NCBI GenBank assembly: GCA_022266195.1 | Contig: WHVY01000001.1 | Location: forward strand, 2,418,001 to 2,482,000 | Direction of reading: 5' to 3' | Source of the DNA: Tetranychus cinnabarinus | Taxonomy: Eukaryota > Arthropoda > Arachnida > Trombidiformes > Tetranychidae | DNA: 64,000 nt | Shown: positions 1 through 11,341 of the stretch, one piece after another | How the letters are laid out: every line of letters starts with the position of its first letter | Position numbering within the stretch: the first letter of the stretch is position 1 | Notes under the pieces: generated by a model | Databases searched by the model: none | What the model saw: the letters and a program-made list of their open reading frames with translations, nothing else | Told to the model about the DNA's origin: nothing | Position numbers and translations under genes: made by a program

Positions 1-49
1 ACCATTTAAATAGCAGGATATCCATGATGGATAGCGACATTAAAAATTT

Positions 50-1658
50 TCACCAGGATGTCGAAGTATTTTCCTGATTTGTCACATTTTGTACTTGAAC
101 AGGGACACTTGACTGTTGATTAGAGCTTGATCTATTAAAATTTGTTATGAACATCAGCATTAAACTGGCGTTTTCTGTCAGGTACTGAACTCAAAGTAAA
201 GTACACAAAAAAATCACATAATTCATCGATTAGACTCATCAATATTTTATGATGTTTAGTCAGTCTAACTACTTGAAAATTTATATTTGCTACAAAACTT
301 TAACGAACGTCAATTTAAATTAGATAAAATCATACCAAAAGAAAGTGTTCAAAGTCCAAGGTGAAAATTCCTCGTAGGTTGAATCCAACTTCGGTTAAAT
401 TCAACCGTTCACACGTCATCAATAACTTGAGAGATAAGTTTCGATTGAATTCGCATCGTCTTACAATCTTATAGTTAAGCAATCTGATCAATGAAATCTT
501 GATAAAAAGGATTTGGAAAAATATATTTAAGGTTAATCTTTACTTTTTTTCATTTTAATCCACTATTTCTAGATGATCACAATTCTTGCAATCGGAACTA
601 CTAACTTTATTGGCAGCAAAAGCAGCAAGTATATTCATTACAGCTATGGAATTGAAAGCCAATGCTCCAACGCCAACCAGAGCATAATCGAAAAGATCAC
701 TTCCCGTTCCAATGAAAATAGCAGCAAAGAGGATGAAATTACCTGCACAAGACACGATCAGGAAACCGTAAGAAAACAACAGTCCCAAATCAACATTATG
801 TTGATAGATAAAATTGTAAATGCGATTTTGTTGAGCCAAGAATTTGTAAATAGCTTTCTTTTCAATTTTAAAAGTTTGATTTATAAGTGACTGTCCATAG
901 GAACTACAAGATTCGAGGCGGAATATGGCGCAAGTGACGACCATTGCATTGTGGACAAACATCCAGACAGTTGGATATGCACCAGTGATATAAATGAAGT
1001 CAGCTAAAATAGTCCAGAAAGCTGTTGTTATTGAAGTCAACCAATTGGTGTGATTTAATGGATTGCTAAAGTAGGCATAAGTTAGCCATCCAGTGATAGC
1101 ATAACTTAACGGTGGAAGGCTCGTTTTGTAAAATAAGCCAAGTAGATAAAAAACTTGCCTCAAGAGGGAACAATCAACTGGTGTCAACATGAATGTGCCG
1201 CAATCGAAGCGTTTTTTTCTCAACAGATGAAATTGTCTCAGTATGATAACATTGCCAAGGCGTTCGATCAGAAAACTGAAATATCTCAATCCTACCGTAA
1301 GCACCAAAAGCATGGTTAAAACCATATTTTGTATACCATGAGATGGTGAACCAATGAATATATCACCTAATAGTAAACGAGTGTATTCATCTTGTAAAAA
1401 GACGATACAAAAGCACTTTATAAGCAATATAATTCCTATGATGTCGAGAGCTGCTCCAATATAATAATATCTTCGTTGGATTTTTTTCTTCTGGCGATAG
1501 CCTCGGATAGTCGTTAACCAGGCATAACCAGAACGCTCTAGATAATTGAGTAAATCAACAGATTGTTGTACTGTTGAATGGCGGGCCAGTTGACGGAGCA
1601 AAATGGAATTATGGGGTTGGTTATCCAAGACGGATTCCGAATATTTGATATAATTCAT
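50..1658 (-). CDS. Gustatory receptor-like 7-TM protein, GR-1 (3 exons)
   Basis: Exons 606..1658, 336..497 and 50..184, all joined in phase 0 across GT-AG introns, give 449 aa. The family is known for insect-type GRs: ligand-gated cation channels for taste and contact chemoreception in sensory-neuron membranes. Exon 1 (351 aa) starts at MNYIKY. It holds hydrophobic segments near residues 67-88, 108-131, 168-197, 205-246 (probably two) and 291-317, plus 324-348. Exon 2 encodes the conserved GR loop VGFNLRGIFTLDFEHFLL. Exon 3 encodes the last membrane segment YLTENASLMLMFITNF, in the place of the insect TYhhhhhQF signature, then a Ser/Gln/Asn-rich tail. An in-frame stop 12 codons upstream supports this start. 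Compared with GR-2 and GR-3, the intron between LSLK and LLMTC is absent. The frame is intact, so it is likely functional. The ligand cannot be inferred. Confidence 0.85.
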
Positions 1659-3012
1659 ATTTCGACGATGGTAAAACTTCTTTGGTTTAATTATATTTTG
1701 AATTTATACATTTATACATTTTTATATATATTGTTTTAAATTCAAGCCCTCTAACTCACTTTTCATTAACTATTTTCATTTGATTTATCAAGAAATCGAT
1801 TTCAATTGAATAAGTCATCATGCACGAGATGCATCAATGATTTTAATGATTTAGTATCGTTTATGTTTGAAAAGGATCTGATTGATAATTATGGCTATGA
1901 ATTTGCATTCTTATTACCTAATAGTATTTCAAGTTAAATATTTTTGAATAATTGTTTATTCAAAGTTGAATTGTATCTATGTGAGCATATGACATTAGTC
2001 CGAAAGACAAGATAAACTGATTTAACAGGAATTTAATATTTGAAATCGAATCTAAACCGCGCAAAAGTTTCATTTCAAATTTTGGGCCGCAAGTCCATTC
2101 CTTATGATAAATTGATACATTGTATTTAATGACAACAACTGACATTTCATTAATAGTCGATGAATACTACTATTATGACAATACTCAATGAAATATTTCA
2201 TAATCATTTATCAAAAATTCAACTTGATTTAATAAGCTTTAACCATTATTTTGCATTCAGCTAATAAGTTTATGAACTTTACCACGCAAAGATGTCTTTA
2301 AATTAACTACAATTTCATATCTCATCAGTTTCAACTTAGGCATTATAGTAAAGTACCAGATAATGAGAATACGATGAAATGCTTACATGTTAGTAGCTCA
2401 TTTACACTATTCGCTGGGCAGCGTAGTTTTAAGATTTTCAATCTCGCTGAAACTGATTTCTTCAGTTTTTGGTTGATATTTTACGCAAGAAAAATGAATT
2501 AGCAAATTAATAATTAAAGAAATCAAAATGTAGCTGGATGAAATAAATAAGCTATCGTTTCAGAAATTCAATTTCATTATCTGGTACTTTACTGTAACCC
2601 TAAAAACTGAATTCTGTGTGCTTAACAAACTATTAAAAGTCAAACAAGTCTCGTGAAATACACAAAAAACTGGTAATCATTGATATTTGTGAACAGACTT
2701 CTTAAGAACACATTTAGCTAGAATTATTGAGTGAATTTATAATTCATAATAATTCATAAGCTGATTCCTGACGCTTTTTGATGCTTCAATAAATTCATAT
2801 ATTTGGATCATGAAATGACATGAGATTCCAAGAACACTGCATATGTTCATAGTCCTTTCATCTCGTTCTCCTTTTCATCCTTGTGCAATATTATTCCATT
2901 ATTTTCTAGGTCCTGGAATTTCTTGTGAAACTTCTTGGCACCAAAGAAAAAAAAAGCGTGATAAACATGTAAATAGCAGGATATCCATGATGGATAGCGA
3001 CATTTAAAATTT
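1659..3012. other. Intergenic spacer between GR-1 and GR-2
   Basis: About 1.35 kb between the GR-1 start codon and the GR-2 stop codon. It holds the GR-1 upstream region and GR-2 downstream region, and the 249-bp TIR element listed separately. Homologous pieces are seen upstream of GR-2 (about 5380-6240). I see no convincing coding sequence. A 61-codon minus-strand frame at 1960-2145 has no counterpart in the paralogous spacer. Confidence 0.6.
2346..2594. mobile_element. MITE-like TIR element, 249 bp, TA target duplication
   Basis: The two ends are inverted copies: left end TAGTAAAGTACCAGATAATG, right end the reverse complement of CAGTAAAGTACCAGATAATG. TA dinucleotides lie directly outside both (2344-2345 and 2595-2596). 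The paralogous spacer upstream of GR-2 shows an uninterrupted site near 5955 (..gtatTAaaactaaaaattga..), matching the two flanks here (..gcatTA | TAaccctaaaaactga..). That is direct evidence of insertion after the unit duplicated. TA duplication and short TIRs fit Tc1/mariner-type non-autonomous elements, although the superfamily is inference. There is no internal coding capacity. Confidence 0.75.
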
Positions 3013-5186
3013 TCACCAGGATGTCGAAGGATTTTCTTGATTTGTCACATTTTGTGTTTGAAGAGGGACACTTGGCTGTTGATTAGAGCTTGATTTATTA
3101 AAATTTGTTATGAACATCAACATCAACCCAGCGTTTTCCAGTAAATACTGTAATGAAATGTTTAATCAATCAGAAAAACATTACAATGTAAATTAAGTAA
3201 TACCTTACCAAAAGATAGTGTTCAGAGTCCAAAGGGAAAATACCAGCAAGATTGAAGCCAACCTCATTTAAATTTAATCGTTCACAGGTCATCAATAACT
3301 TTAAAATTATAAAAAACAAGATATCAAAAGATTGATTGTCTTTAAAATTTCATTTCATCAAAATACAATAATAACTCGATTTTTACGTAAACGTTAAATA
3401 TACGCATACATAAAGCCATCTATCGGTTTTACTTGCTACTTTGGATATAATTTGTTTTCAAAAAGTTTGGGAAGTTACCTGTTGATTGATATATTAATAA
3501 AATACTGATTTGATCGATTCGAAAGACTCTTCAACCCAATTAATTACGGATAAAATTGTACTGTACCGAATTCTAGTTTGAACAAACGAAAAAAACTCAA
3601 CGGGAGGTTTTTAATGTATTATTTCTCGCTATTGACTGACAAATATCGAACCCATTAACTTTTCTCAGGTGATTATAAACTCATAGTGCTGTATGCAGAT
3701 GATTACTATTTTTGAAGATGAAAGTGAACGAGATTTAATTAAAATTAAATCTTGGACCGAAGTCTCTTATGAATCGATAGAAGGGTTAATCAACGATAGA
3801 TGGCTCAACAAATCGTTAGGTTAGGCTTGTGTTTTGAATCCACATGTAAAAGCATATTTTACCTTAAGAGACAAGCGGAGATTGAATTTGCAGCGTCTAG
3901 CGATTTTATAATTGCACAGTCTGTTCAATGTAATCTTAAAAACAAAAATAATTAATTAATTAATTAATCTTCGTTCTTTTTTATTCTATTATTTCCTAGG
4001 GAATCGCTATGGTATGGCGAAGGTAATTACGCCTACTCACTTTATTGGAGGCGATAGCAGCAAGCACATTTATTATACCAATGGAGTTGAATGTAACAGA
4101 TCCATGGACCAGTAAAGCAAAATCGAAAAGATCACTTCCAGTTCCAATGAAGATAGCAGCAAAGAGGATGAAATTGCCTGTAGCAGAGACAATGAGGATG
4201 CCATAAAAAAACAGCTTACCCCAATCCACGGTATGTTGATAAATATAGTTGTAAATGCGATTTTGTTGAGTCAAAAATCTATAAATAGCTTTCTTTTTAA
4301 CCCTACAGTTTGCTTTTACAATGGACTGTCCATAGTTATGACATGAATCCAGTGAGAAAAATGTAAATGTGATGATCATGGTATTGTGAACGTAAATCCA
4401 AACTGTTGGAAATGCACCGGCGGTGTAAGCGGCAGCAGTTAATATTGTCCAAAAACCAGTTGCTATAGAGATTAACAAACTTGTATGATTTATTGGATTG
4501 CTAAGATAAACATAAGTTAACCATGCACTTACACAAGTGCAGACTAGTGCGTTGGTCATTTTGTAAAATATACCAAAGAGATAAAAAAATTGCCGCATGT
4601 AAGAATTGGCTCGAGGTGTTAACATGAATGTGGCGGAATCAAATCGTTTCTCTCGTAATTGATGGAATTGTCGGAGAATAATAACCTTACGAGTTCGTTC
4701 AGTCAAGAAACCAAAAAATCGCAATCCTATCGCCAACATCAAAAGCATGAACAAAACCATATTTTGTATACCATGAGAGGACGAACCAATGAAAATATCA
4801 CCGAGTAGCAAACGCGTATAATCATCCGAGATGTTTGCGTTTAAAACAGTCTTTGCTATCAATATTGCTCCTACAGTATCGGCGAATCCCGCTATTATAT
4901 AATATTTTCGTTCAATTTCTTTTTCCTGAGGATAACCTCTGACAGTTGTTAACCAATAATAACCAGAGTGTTCCAGATAATTGAGCAAATCAATCGACTT
5001 CTGTACAGTTGATCGACGGGCCAGCCAACGCAGCAAATAGGAATCATGGAGTTGGCCATCCAAGACGGACTCTTCATATTTGGTGTAGCTCATATTTGGA
5101 CGATGGAAAAACTTGTGAATTAATTTTATCACCAACAAGCTTTTTATTGAAGTTAATATTTTGCGACAATATATCTGCGTCTTCAT
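3013..5186 (-). CDS. Gustatory receptor-like 7-TM protein, GR-2 (4 exons)
   Basis: Exons 4041..5186, 3863..3934, 3209..3298 and 3013..3147, all phase 0, give 480 aa from the first Met. Starting instead at the internal Met at 5093 (MSYTKY, aligned with the GR-1 start) gives 449 aa, the same length as GR-1. The donors read AAA|gtgagt, AAG|gtaaaa and TTG|gtaagg. The layout matches GR-1: hydrophobic segments in exon 1, the loop VGFNLAGIFPLDSEHYLL in exon 3, and the last segment YLLENAGLMLMFITNF in exon 4. Known family role: chemosensory receptor channel in the dendritic membrane of taste neurons. Intron 2 is 564 bp and lacks the palindrome seen in GR-3. The start is uncertain: an upstream Met also exists at exactly the same distance in GR-3. 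The frame is intact. Confidence 0.85.
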
Positions 5187-6458
5187 TATTTTATTTCCAT
5201 ATTTTATTCATTATCAAGTTCTTTGCGTGGCCCTATTCATTTACTTTTCCATTAATTCAATCAAAATCTCACTTTCAATGTAATCAAACCACTTGTGTCA
5301 TCTAAAAAGTGATTTTGATGAGAGGAAATGGAAAAGGATCCAAATTTGATTGATCTTATTGATTGAAAAAGATCTGATTGATTATTATGAATAGGGAAGT
5401 GCATCCAAATTACTCCCTAATAGTATTTCAACTTGATAATGAGTAAATAAATATAAATAGTCCAATGTCGAATGGGTAATTGGGACAAAGATTCAGCACA
5501 ATTGGAAACCCGCGTCAAAACACAGACATCTGAACAATTTAAAGTCAATCTTTGCTCTTGTGAAAGACGAGACAACCTGAATTACTGAATGGCTGAAATA
5601 CATTTCTAATGATAAACTGTAACATTGATACATTGTATTTAATGGCAACTACTGATCTATTGGTTTAGACATTACAATTAATAATTTTTATTGATTTATG
5701 ACTTTTAATTGTATAAATCTTCTTTACATTGATAACATAACATTATTCAAAGAAATATTTTATAATAAATAAAATCATTTATCAAAAATTTGATTTGCTT
5801 TGATGAGCTTTAACCATTGTTTTAGGATGAGAGCTCATGAGTTTATGAACTTTACCACGCAAATTTAGCTAGAGTTTGATTGTTTTCTTATGCATAAAAT
5901 GCACAGTCGTTAAATTAAATCCACTTTCATATCTCATTAGTTTGAGCTTATGTATTAAAACTAAAAATTGATTAATATGTGCTTAATAGATTATTGAACA
6001 AGTCTAGTGAAATAATCAACAAATTGAGAATCATTGAAATTAGGTTTATAATTTATAATAATTTATAAGCTGATTCCTGGCGCGTTTTGCTGCTTCGATA
6101 AATTGATATAATACATGTTTTTTGATCATTAGATGACATGAGATGTCGTTAACAATTCATATGTTTACAGTCCTTTCATCTCGTTCTCCTGTTGATCATG
6201 TGAAATATTTTCCATTATTTTCCAGGTCCTCGAGTTTCTTATGAAGCTTCCTTGGGACCAATGAAAATAAGCGCGATCAAAATGATACTTGGTGTAGCAG
6301 TAAAATTGTCGGTTTTGAAGCTTTAATAACTTTTTCGCATTTTTTTGATTCGATTCTGAACTTAATGAATATTACATTTGCTTTTCGAATCCAAAAAGGA
6401 TTCAAAATTATGACATGGTAGTAGAGAGAGAGAGAGATAGATAGATAGATGGAAATTT
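5187..6458. other. Intergenic spacer between GR-2 and GR-3
   Basis: Upstream region of GR-2 and downstream region of GR-3. It is paralogous to 1659-3012 but has an empty site where the TIR element sits in that spacer. The stretch just upstream of GR-2 (about 5187-5240) resembles the same position upstream of GR-3 (about 11342-11395), suggesting a shared leader or promoter. A short GA/GATA microsatellite lies at about 6423-6451, directly after the GR-3 stop codon. No gene is seen. Confidence 0.6.
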
Positions 6459-9400
6459 TCACCAGGATATCGAAGTATCTAGATTTGTCACATTGAGGTC
6501 ACTCCTCTGTACTTGAATAGGGACATTTAGCTGTTGATTGGAGCTTGCTTTATTAAAATTTGTTATGAACATCAACATCAACCCAGCATTTTCCATTAAA
6601 TACTGCAATGAAATTTAAATAAATGTAATCAATTAAAAAAGTCCACAATGTGAATCAAGCGAAAGAAACATACCAAAAGAAAGTGTTCAGAATCCAAGGT
6701 GCAAATTCCTCCAAGGTTGAAGCCAACCTTATTTAAATTCAATCGTTCACAGGTCGTCAATAACTTGAATAAGGAATAAGATATGAAATGATATTTTATT
6801 AGTTTCATAAATATTAACCAAATATAAAACAGATTTTTACATGAAATAAACGCATCTATAAAGCCATCTATTCGAAAAGTTAACTGTTGCTTGATTAAAA
6901 TATTGATTATACTGATGATTTACGTATTTCTCGACTGAATGAGAATTTAAAAATTATCAAATCAAATGTGCAAAAGACGAGGGTAACAGAGCAAATAAAA
7001 ACAGGTAGAACAATACTAATTTGGTTGTTACTAACAAGAACACAATTGTAAGAGGACACAGACAACACAGTTATCACATTAATGCAAAAACTGACAAAGC
7101 AACTGAAACAAATGGGCAAAAAACGGGTCAAAATAAATTTATAACAAATTAGGACTCTTTTGGCGTAAAGGGAAAAAAGAACTGAATCCATTTATGTGAT
7201 TTAAATGTCTCTCTGATCAATAGTTTTCGAGAAAATCGAGGGCAAAGTTGAAACTTCGATCGTCTTTTGTACTGTTAGGGAAGCAGATTTTTACACGAAA
7301 CTTCATTCTTCTGCTGTAAACTTTGATGATCAATCATATAGTGTAATAATTTCAAGGAATAGAACTTTTATTTTTCTGTAAAACGGATTAGTTCGATTTG
7401 AATTTAAACCGATCACATTAGTTGACCATAAAAGTTAGAAAGCTGAAACATACTATTTGCTCATCAAAATGTTTGCTCTACATCATGCTTTAAATATTTT
7501 TAACAATCTAATAATAGTTCTCTTAATTTTGGCCATTGGTCTTAAAACTTTTAACCTCAATAGTTCGAGAATGGCATCACTAACAATCATAATTCTTTCG
7601 CCAATTTAATTCTTAACTAAACAATAATTCAATTCATTTTAAAAACTTTCCATTAACCCGTTTGGACTATGATTTTTGGGCTTTAAATGTATGAATAACA
7701 ACTTATTTAACAAACTAAACTCATCTCAACCCATATCTTGGTTTTTAAACCAAGATATGGGTTTAACCAAGTTTCTGGTTAAACTTGCAAATGAAATGCA
7801 AAAAGTAACGCCAAAGGCCCGAACATTCTGGTTAAGAGATGAGACTTGGTGGATTTGTTGGGACGATAAAACTGAATCGATTGGTGCTATTAAATAATTC
7901 GTCCGATGAACAGTTTTTGAGTAAATCGAGATCAAAGTATAAACTTCGATCGCCTTTCGTTTCACTAAAGAACCAGATTTTTTGTATGAAATACATTTAC
8001 TCGGTGTATTTTTTGATGATTAATCATAAAATGTACTAAAATTGAGAAATATAACTTTTATTTTTCTGTAAAACAGTTTAGTTCGATTTGAAGTTAAACC
8101 CATCACCTTATGTGACCATAAGAGTTAGCACGCTTAAACTTATTATTTGTTCATAAAAATTGTTTGTTCAAACCATGGATTAAATACTTTTTTCAATTTA
8201 TTAACAGTTTGCTTGATTTTGGCCATTGGCCTTAAAACTTTGAGCCTCGATCTTTCGATAATGGCATCACTTACAATCATGATTCTTTCACGAAACATTA
8301 GATTATATTATGGGCTATAACAGTATCTGAATCAATACCGAATAAAATCTACGCTGATTCATTTAATAATCAAGATCCTTCAAATGCATAAGATTTGTGT
8401 TTAGCTTTATAAATCAAATTTCAAATCTGACAACATAAGTAATACAATGCTATAACTTTTTTTCGTAGAATCTTGAATGATTTTATGTTCCAATATATAA
8501 TAACCCATGATGAAAACTAATGTTTCGTGAAAGAATGAGGATTGTAGATGATACAATTCCCGAAATATCGAGGTTCAAAGTTTTAAGATCAAAGGCCAAA
8601 ATCAAGAGAACCTTTTATAAGTTGAAAAAAGCATTTAATCCATTATGAAAAAAAACAATTCTTATGTACAATCAATGTGTTTCAGCTCGTTTACTATCAC
8701 GGCTACAGAAACAGATCGGTTTGACTGCAAATCGAACTTGATCTGTTTTATTGAAAAAGTAAATGTTATTTCTCCAAATAATTACATTTTCTTAATGACT
8801 ATCGAAAGTTAACCCAGCAAAATGAATTTCATACAAAAATCTGGTTCCATTGTTGAACAAAAGGCGATCGAAGTTCAAACTTTGACCTTAATTTTCTAGA
8901 AAACTGTTCATCGGACGAATTATTTAATAGCACCAATCGATTCAGTTTTATCGTCCCAACAAATCCACCAAGTCTCATCTCTTAACCAGAATGTTCGGGC
9001 CTTTGGCGTTACTTTTTGCATTTCATTTGCAAGTTTAACCAGAAAATTGGTTTAAAAACCAAGATATGGGTTGAGATGAGTTTAGTTTGTTAAATAAGTT
9101 GTTATTCATACATTTAAAGCCCAAAAATCATAGTCCAAACGGGTTAATGGAAAGTTTTTAAAATGAATTGAATTATTGTTTAGTTAAGAATTAAATTGGC
9201 GAAAGAATTATGATTGTTAGTGATGCCATTCTCGAACTATTGAGGTTAAAAGTTTTAAGACCAATGGCCAAAATTAAGAGAACTATTATTAGATTGTTAA
9301 AAATATTTAAAGCATGATGTGAAGCAACGATTTTTATGAACATCCAATGTGTTTCAGCTTCCTAACTTTTATGGTCAACTAATGTGATCGGTTTAAATTC

Positions 9401-11341
9401 GAATCGAACTAATCCGTTTTACAGAAAAATAAAAGTTCTATTCCTTGAAATTATTACACTATATGATTGATCATCGAAATTTACATCAGTAGAATGAAGT
9501 TTCGTGTAAAAATCTGCTTCCCTAACAGTACAAAAGACGATCGAAGTTTCAACTTTGCCCTCGATTTTCTCGAAAACTATTGATCAGAGAGACATTTAAA
9601 TTATATGAATGGATTCAGTTCTTATATCCTTATATACCAACAGAGTCTAAACTTGAAAGAAATTCATTTTTACACGTTTTCGCCCATGCCTTGTCAGTTT
9701 GTGCATAAATGTGATAACTGTGTCTTTTTATTATTAATAATAACAGCCTATTAGTAACAACCTAATAGTTTCAATACCTATTTATGCATTCTAAACCCAC
9801 AAAGCTCGAAGCTCTTGTTATCCAAACGAAAACCAAATTGCTCATATCTAAATTATTACTATTGCTAAATATGAAAGCGTATTAGAACGAGATTATCAAT
9901 TGAAATAAAATATTGAGTCGAAGTCTCTTATGAATCAATAGAAGGGTTAATCAACGATAGATGGCTCAACAAATCGAGAGTTTAGGCTTGTGTTTTGAAT
10001 CTCAATGTATAAGCATATTTTACCTTAAGAGACAAGCGGAGATTGAATTTGCAGCGTCTAGCAATTTTATAATTGCACAGTCTGTTCAATGTAATCTTAA
10101 AAACAAAAATAATTAATTAATTTTCGCTCTTTTCTTTTTATTCTATTAATTTCTAGAGAATCACTATGATTATGGCAAAGGAAATTACAACTAACTTTGT
10201 TGGCCGCGAAAGCAGCAAGTACATTCATTATGCTTATGGAGTTGAATGTTACAAATCCGAGAACCAGTAAAGCATAATCCAAAAGATCACTTCCAGTTCC
10301 AATGAAGATAGCAGCAAAGAGGATGAAATTTCCTGTACCGGAGACAACGAGGATACCATAAAAAAACAGCTTACCCCAATCCACGGTATGTTGATAAATA
10401 TAATTGTAAATGCGATTTTGTTGAACCAAGAATTTGTAAATAGCTTTCTTTGTAACTTTACAGTTTACATTTGCCATGGCCTGACCATAGTTATGACATG
10501 AATCCAGTGAGAAGATGGCAAATGTAATGATCATGGTATTGTGAACGTAAAACCAAATTGTTGGAAATGCACCGGCGGCATAAACGAAAGCTGTTAATAT
10601 TGACCATAAACCAGTTGTTATAGAGGTTAACCAACTGGTATGATTTATTGGATTGCTGAGGTAGTTATATGATAACCATCCACTTACACAAGTGCATACA
10701 AATGCGTTGGTCATTTTGTAAAATATACCAAAGAGATAAAAATAAAGCCTCATGTAAGAATTGGCTCGAGGTGTTAACATGAACGTGGTGCAATCAAATC
10801 GTTTTTCCCGTAATTGATGGAGTTTTCTCAGTATAACAACCTTTTTAAGTCGCTCAGTTAGGAAACCAAAATATCGCAATCCTATCACCAAAGTCAAGAC
10901 CATCATTAAAACCGTATTTTGTATTCCATGGGAAAATGAACCAATGAATATATCACCAAGTAGTAGTCGAGTATAGTCATCCTTGAGACATATGGTTAAA
11001 GCAGTCTTCGCTATCAAAATGGCTCCTACAGTATTAGCGAATGCCGCAATTCTGTAATATTTCCGCTCAATTTCTTTTTCCTGTGGATAACCTCTGATAA
11101 TAGTTAACCAATAATAACCAGAGTGTTCTAGATAGTTGAGCAAATCAATGGATTTTTGTACTGTTGATCGACGGGCAAGCCAACGGAATGCAAATGAATC
11201 GGGCAGCTGATTATCAAAGATGGACATTCGATATTTAATATAACGCATCTTGAAAACTGTCAGGTCATAAAGTGTGTAAACAAAATGTAGCAAAAACAGA
11301 ATCTGAGTGAAGTTTCTAATTGCTTCGAGATTACTTTTCAT
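6459..11341 (-). CDS. Gustatory receptor-like 7-TM protein, GR-3 (4 exons, giant intron)
   Basis: Exons 10196..11341, 10024..10095, 6674..6763 and 6459..6602, all phase 0, give 483 aa from the first Met. Starting at the internal Met at 11248 (MRYIKY) gives 452 aa. Exon 1 has the same six or so hydrophobic segments as its neighbours. Exon 3 encodes VGFNLGGICTLDSEHFLL and exon 4 YLMENAGLMLMFITNF, with a tail three residues longer than in GR-1 and GR-2. The known role of the family is chemosensory ion channel. Intron 2 is 3260 bp (564 bp in GR-2) because of a large palindrome. The first 100 bases or so of the intron next to exon 2 remain nearly identical to GR-2. Pairing of exons 1-2 with exons 3-4 rests on intact frame, matching phase and the absence of other partners. 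Whether the long hairpin intron still splices efficiently is unknown. Confidence 0.8.
6990..9790. repeat. Large palindromic element in GR-3 intron 2
   Basis: The sequence from about 7195 to 8310 is repeated in reverse complement from about 9605 to 8510, around a spacer of about 200 bp. Over the outer segment (7208-7640 versus 9590-9170) and the core (7640-7900 versus 9170-8905) the arms differ at only scattered bases. The left core has an extra 28 bases or so near 7755. Inside each arm the outer segment is duplicated again in diverged form: 7320-7600 resembles 8010-8300, both containing TTTTGGCCATTGG. Weaker inverted similarity extends to about 6990 and 9790. No transposase is visible. It could be a fold-back or MITE-type element, or a local inverted duplication. 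Confidence 0.85.

Noticed and set aside
6907..7191. 94-codon minus-strand frame within GR-3 intron 2
   Set aside because: Hydrophobic but lies in the diverged outer part of the palindrome. The inverted counterpart near 9610-9780 does not keep the frame.
7676..7965. Two overlapping open frames on opposite strands inside the palindrome
   Set aside because: The second arm breaks the frame through a 28-base length difference, and neither product has a recognisable domain. Likely non-coding repeat.
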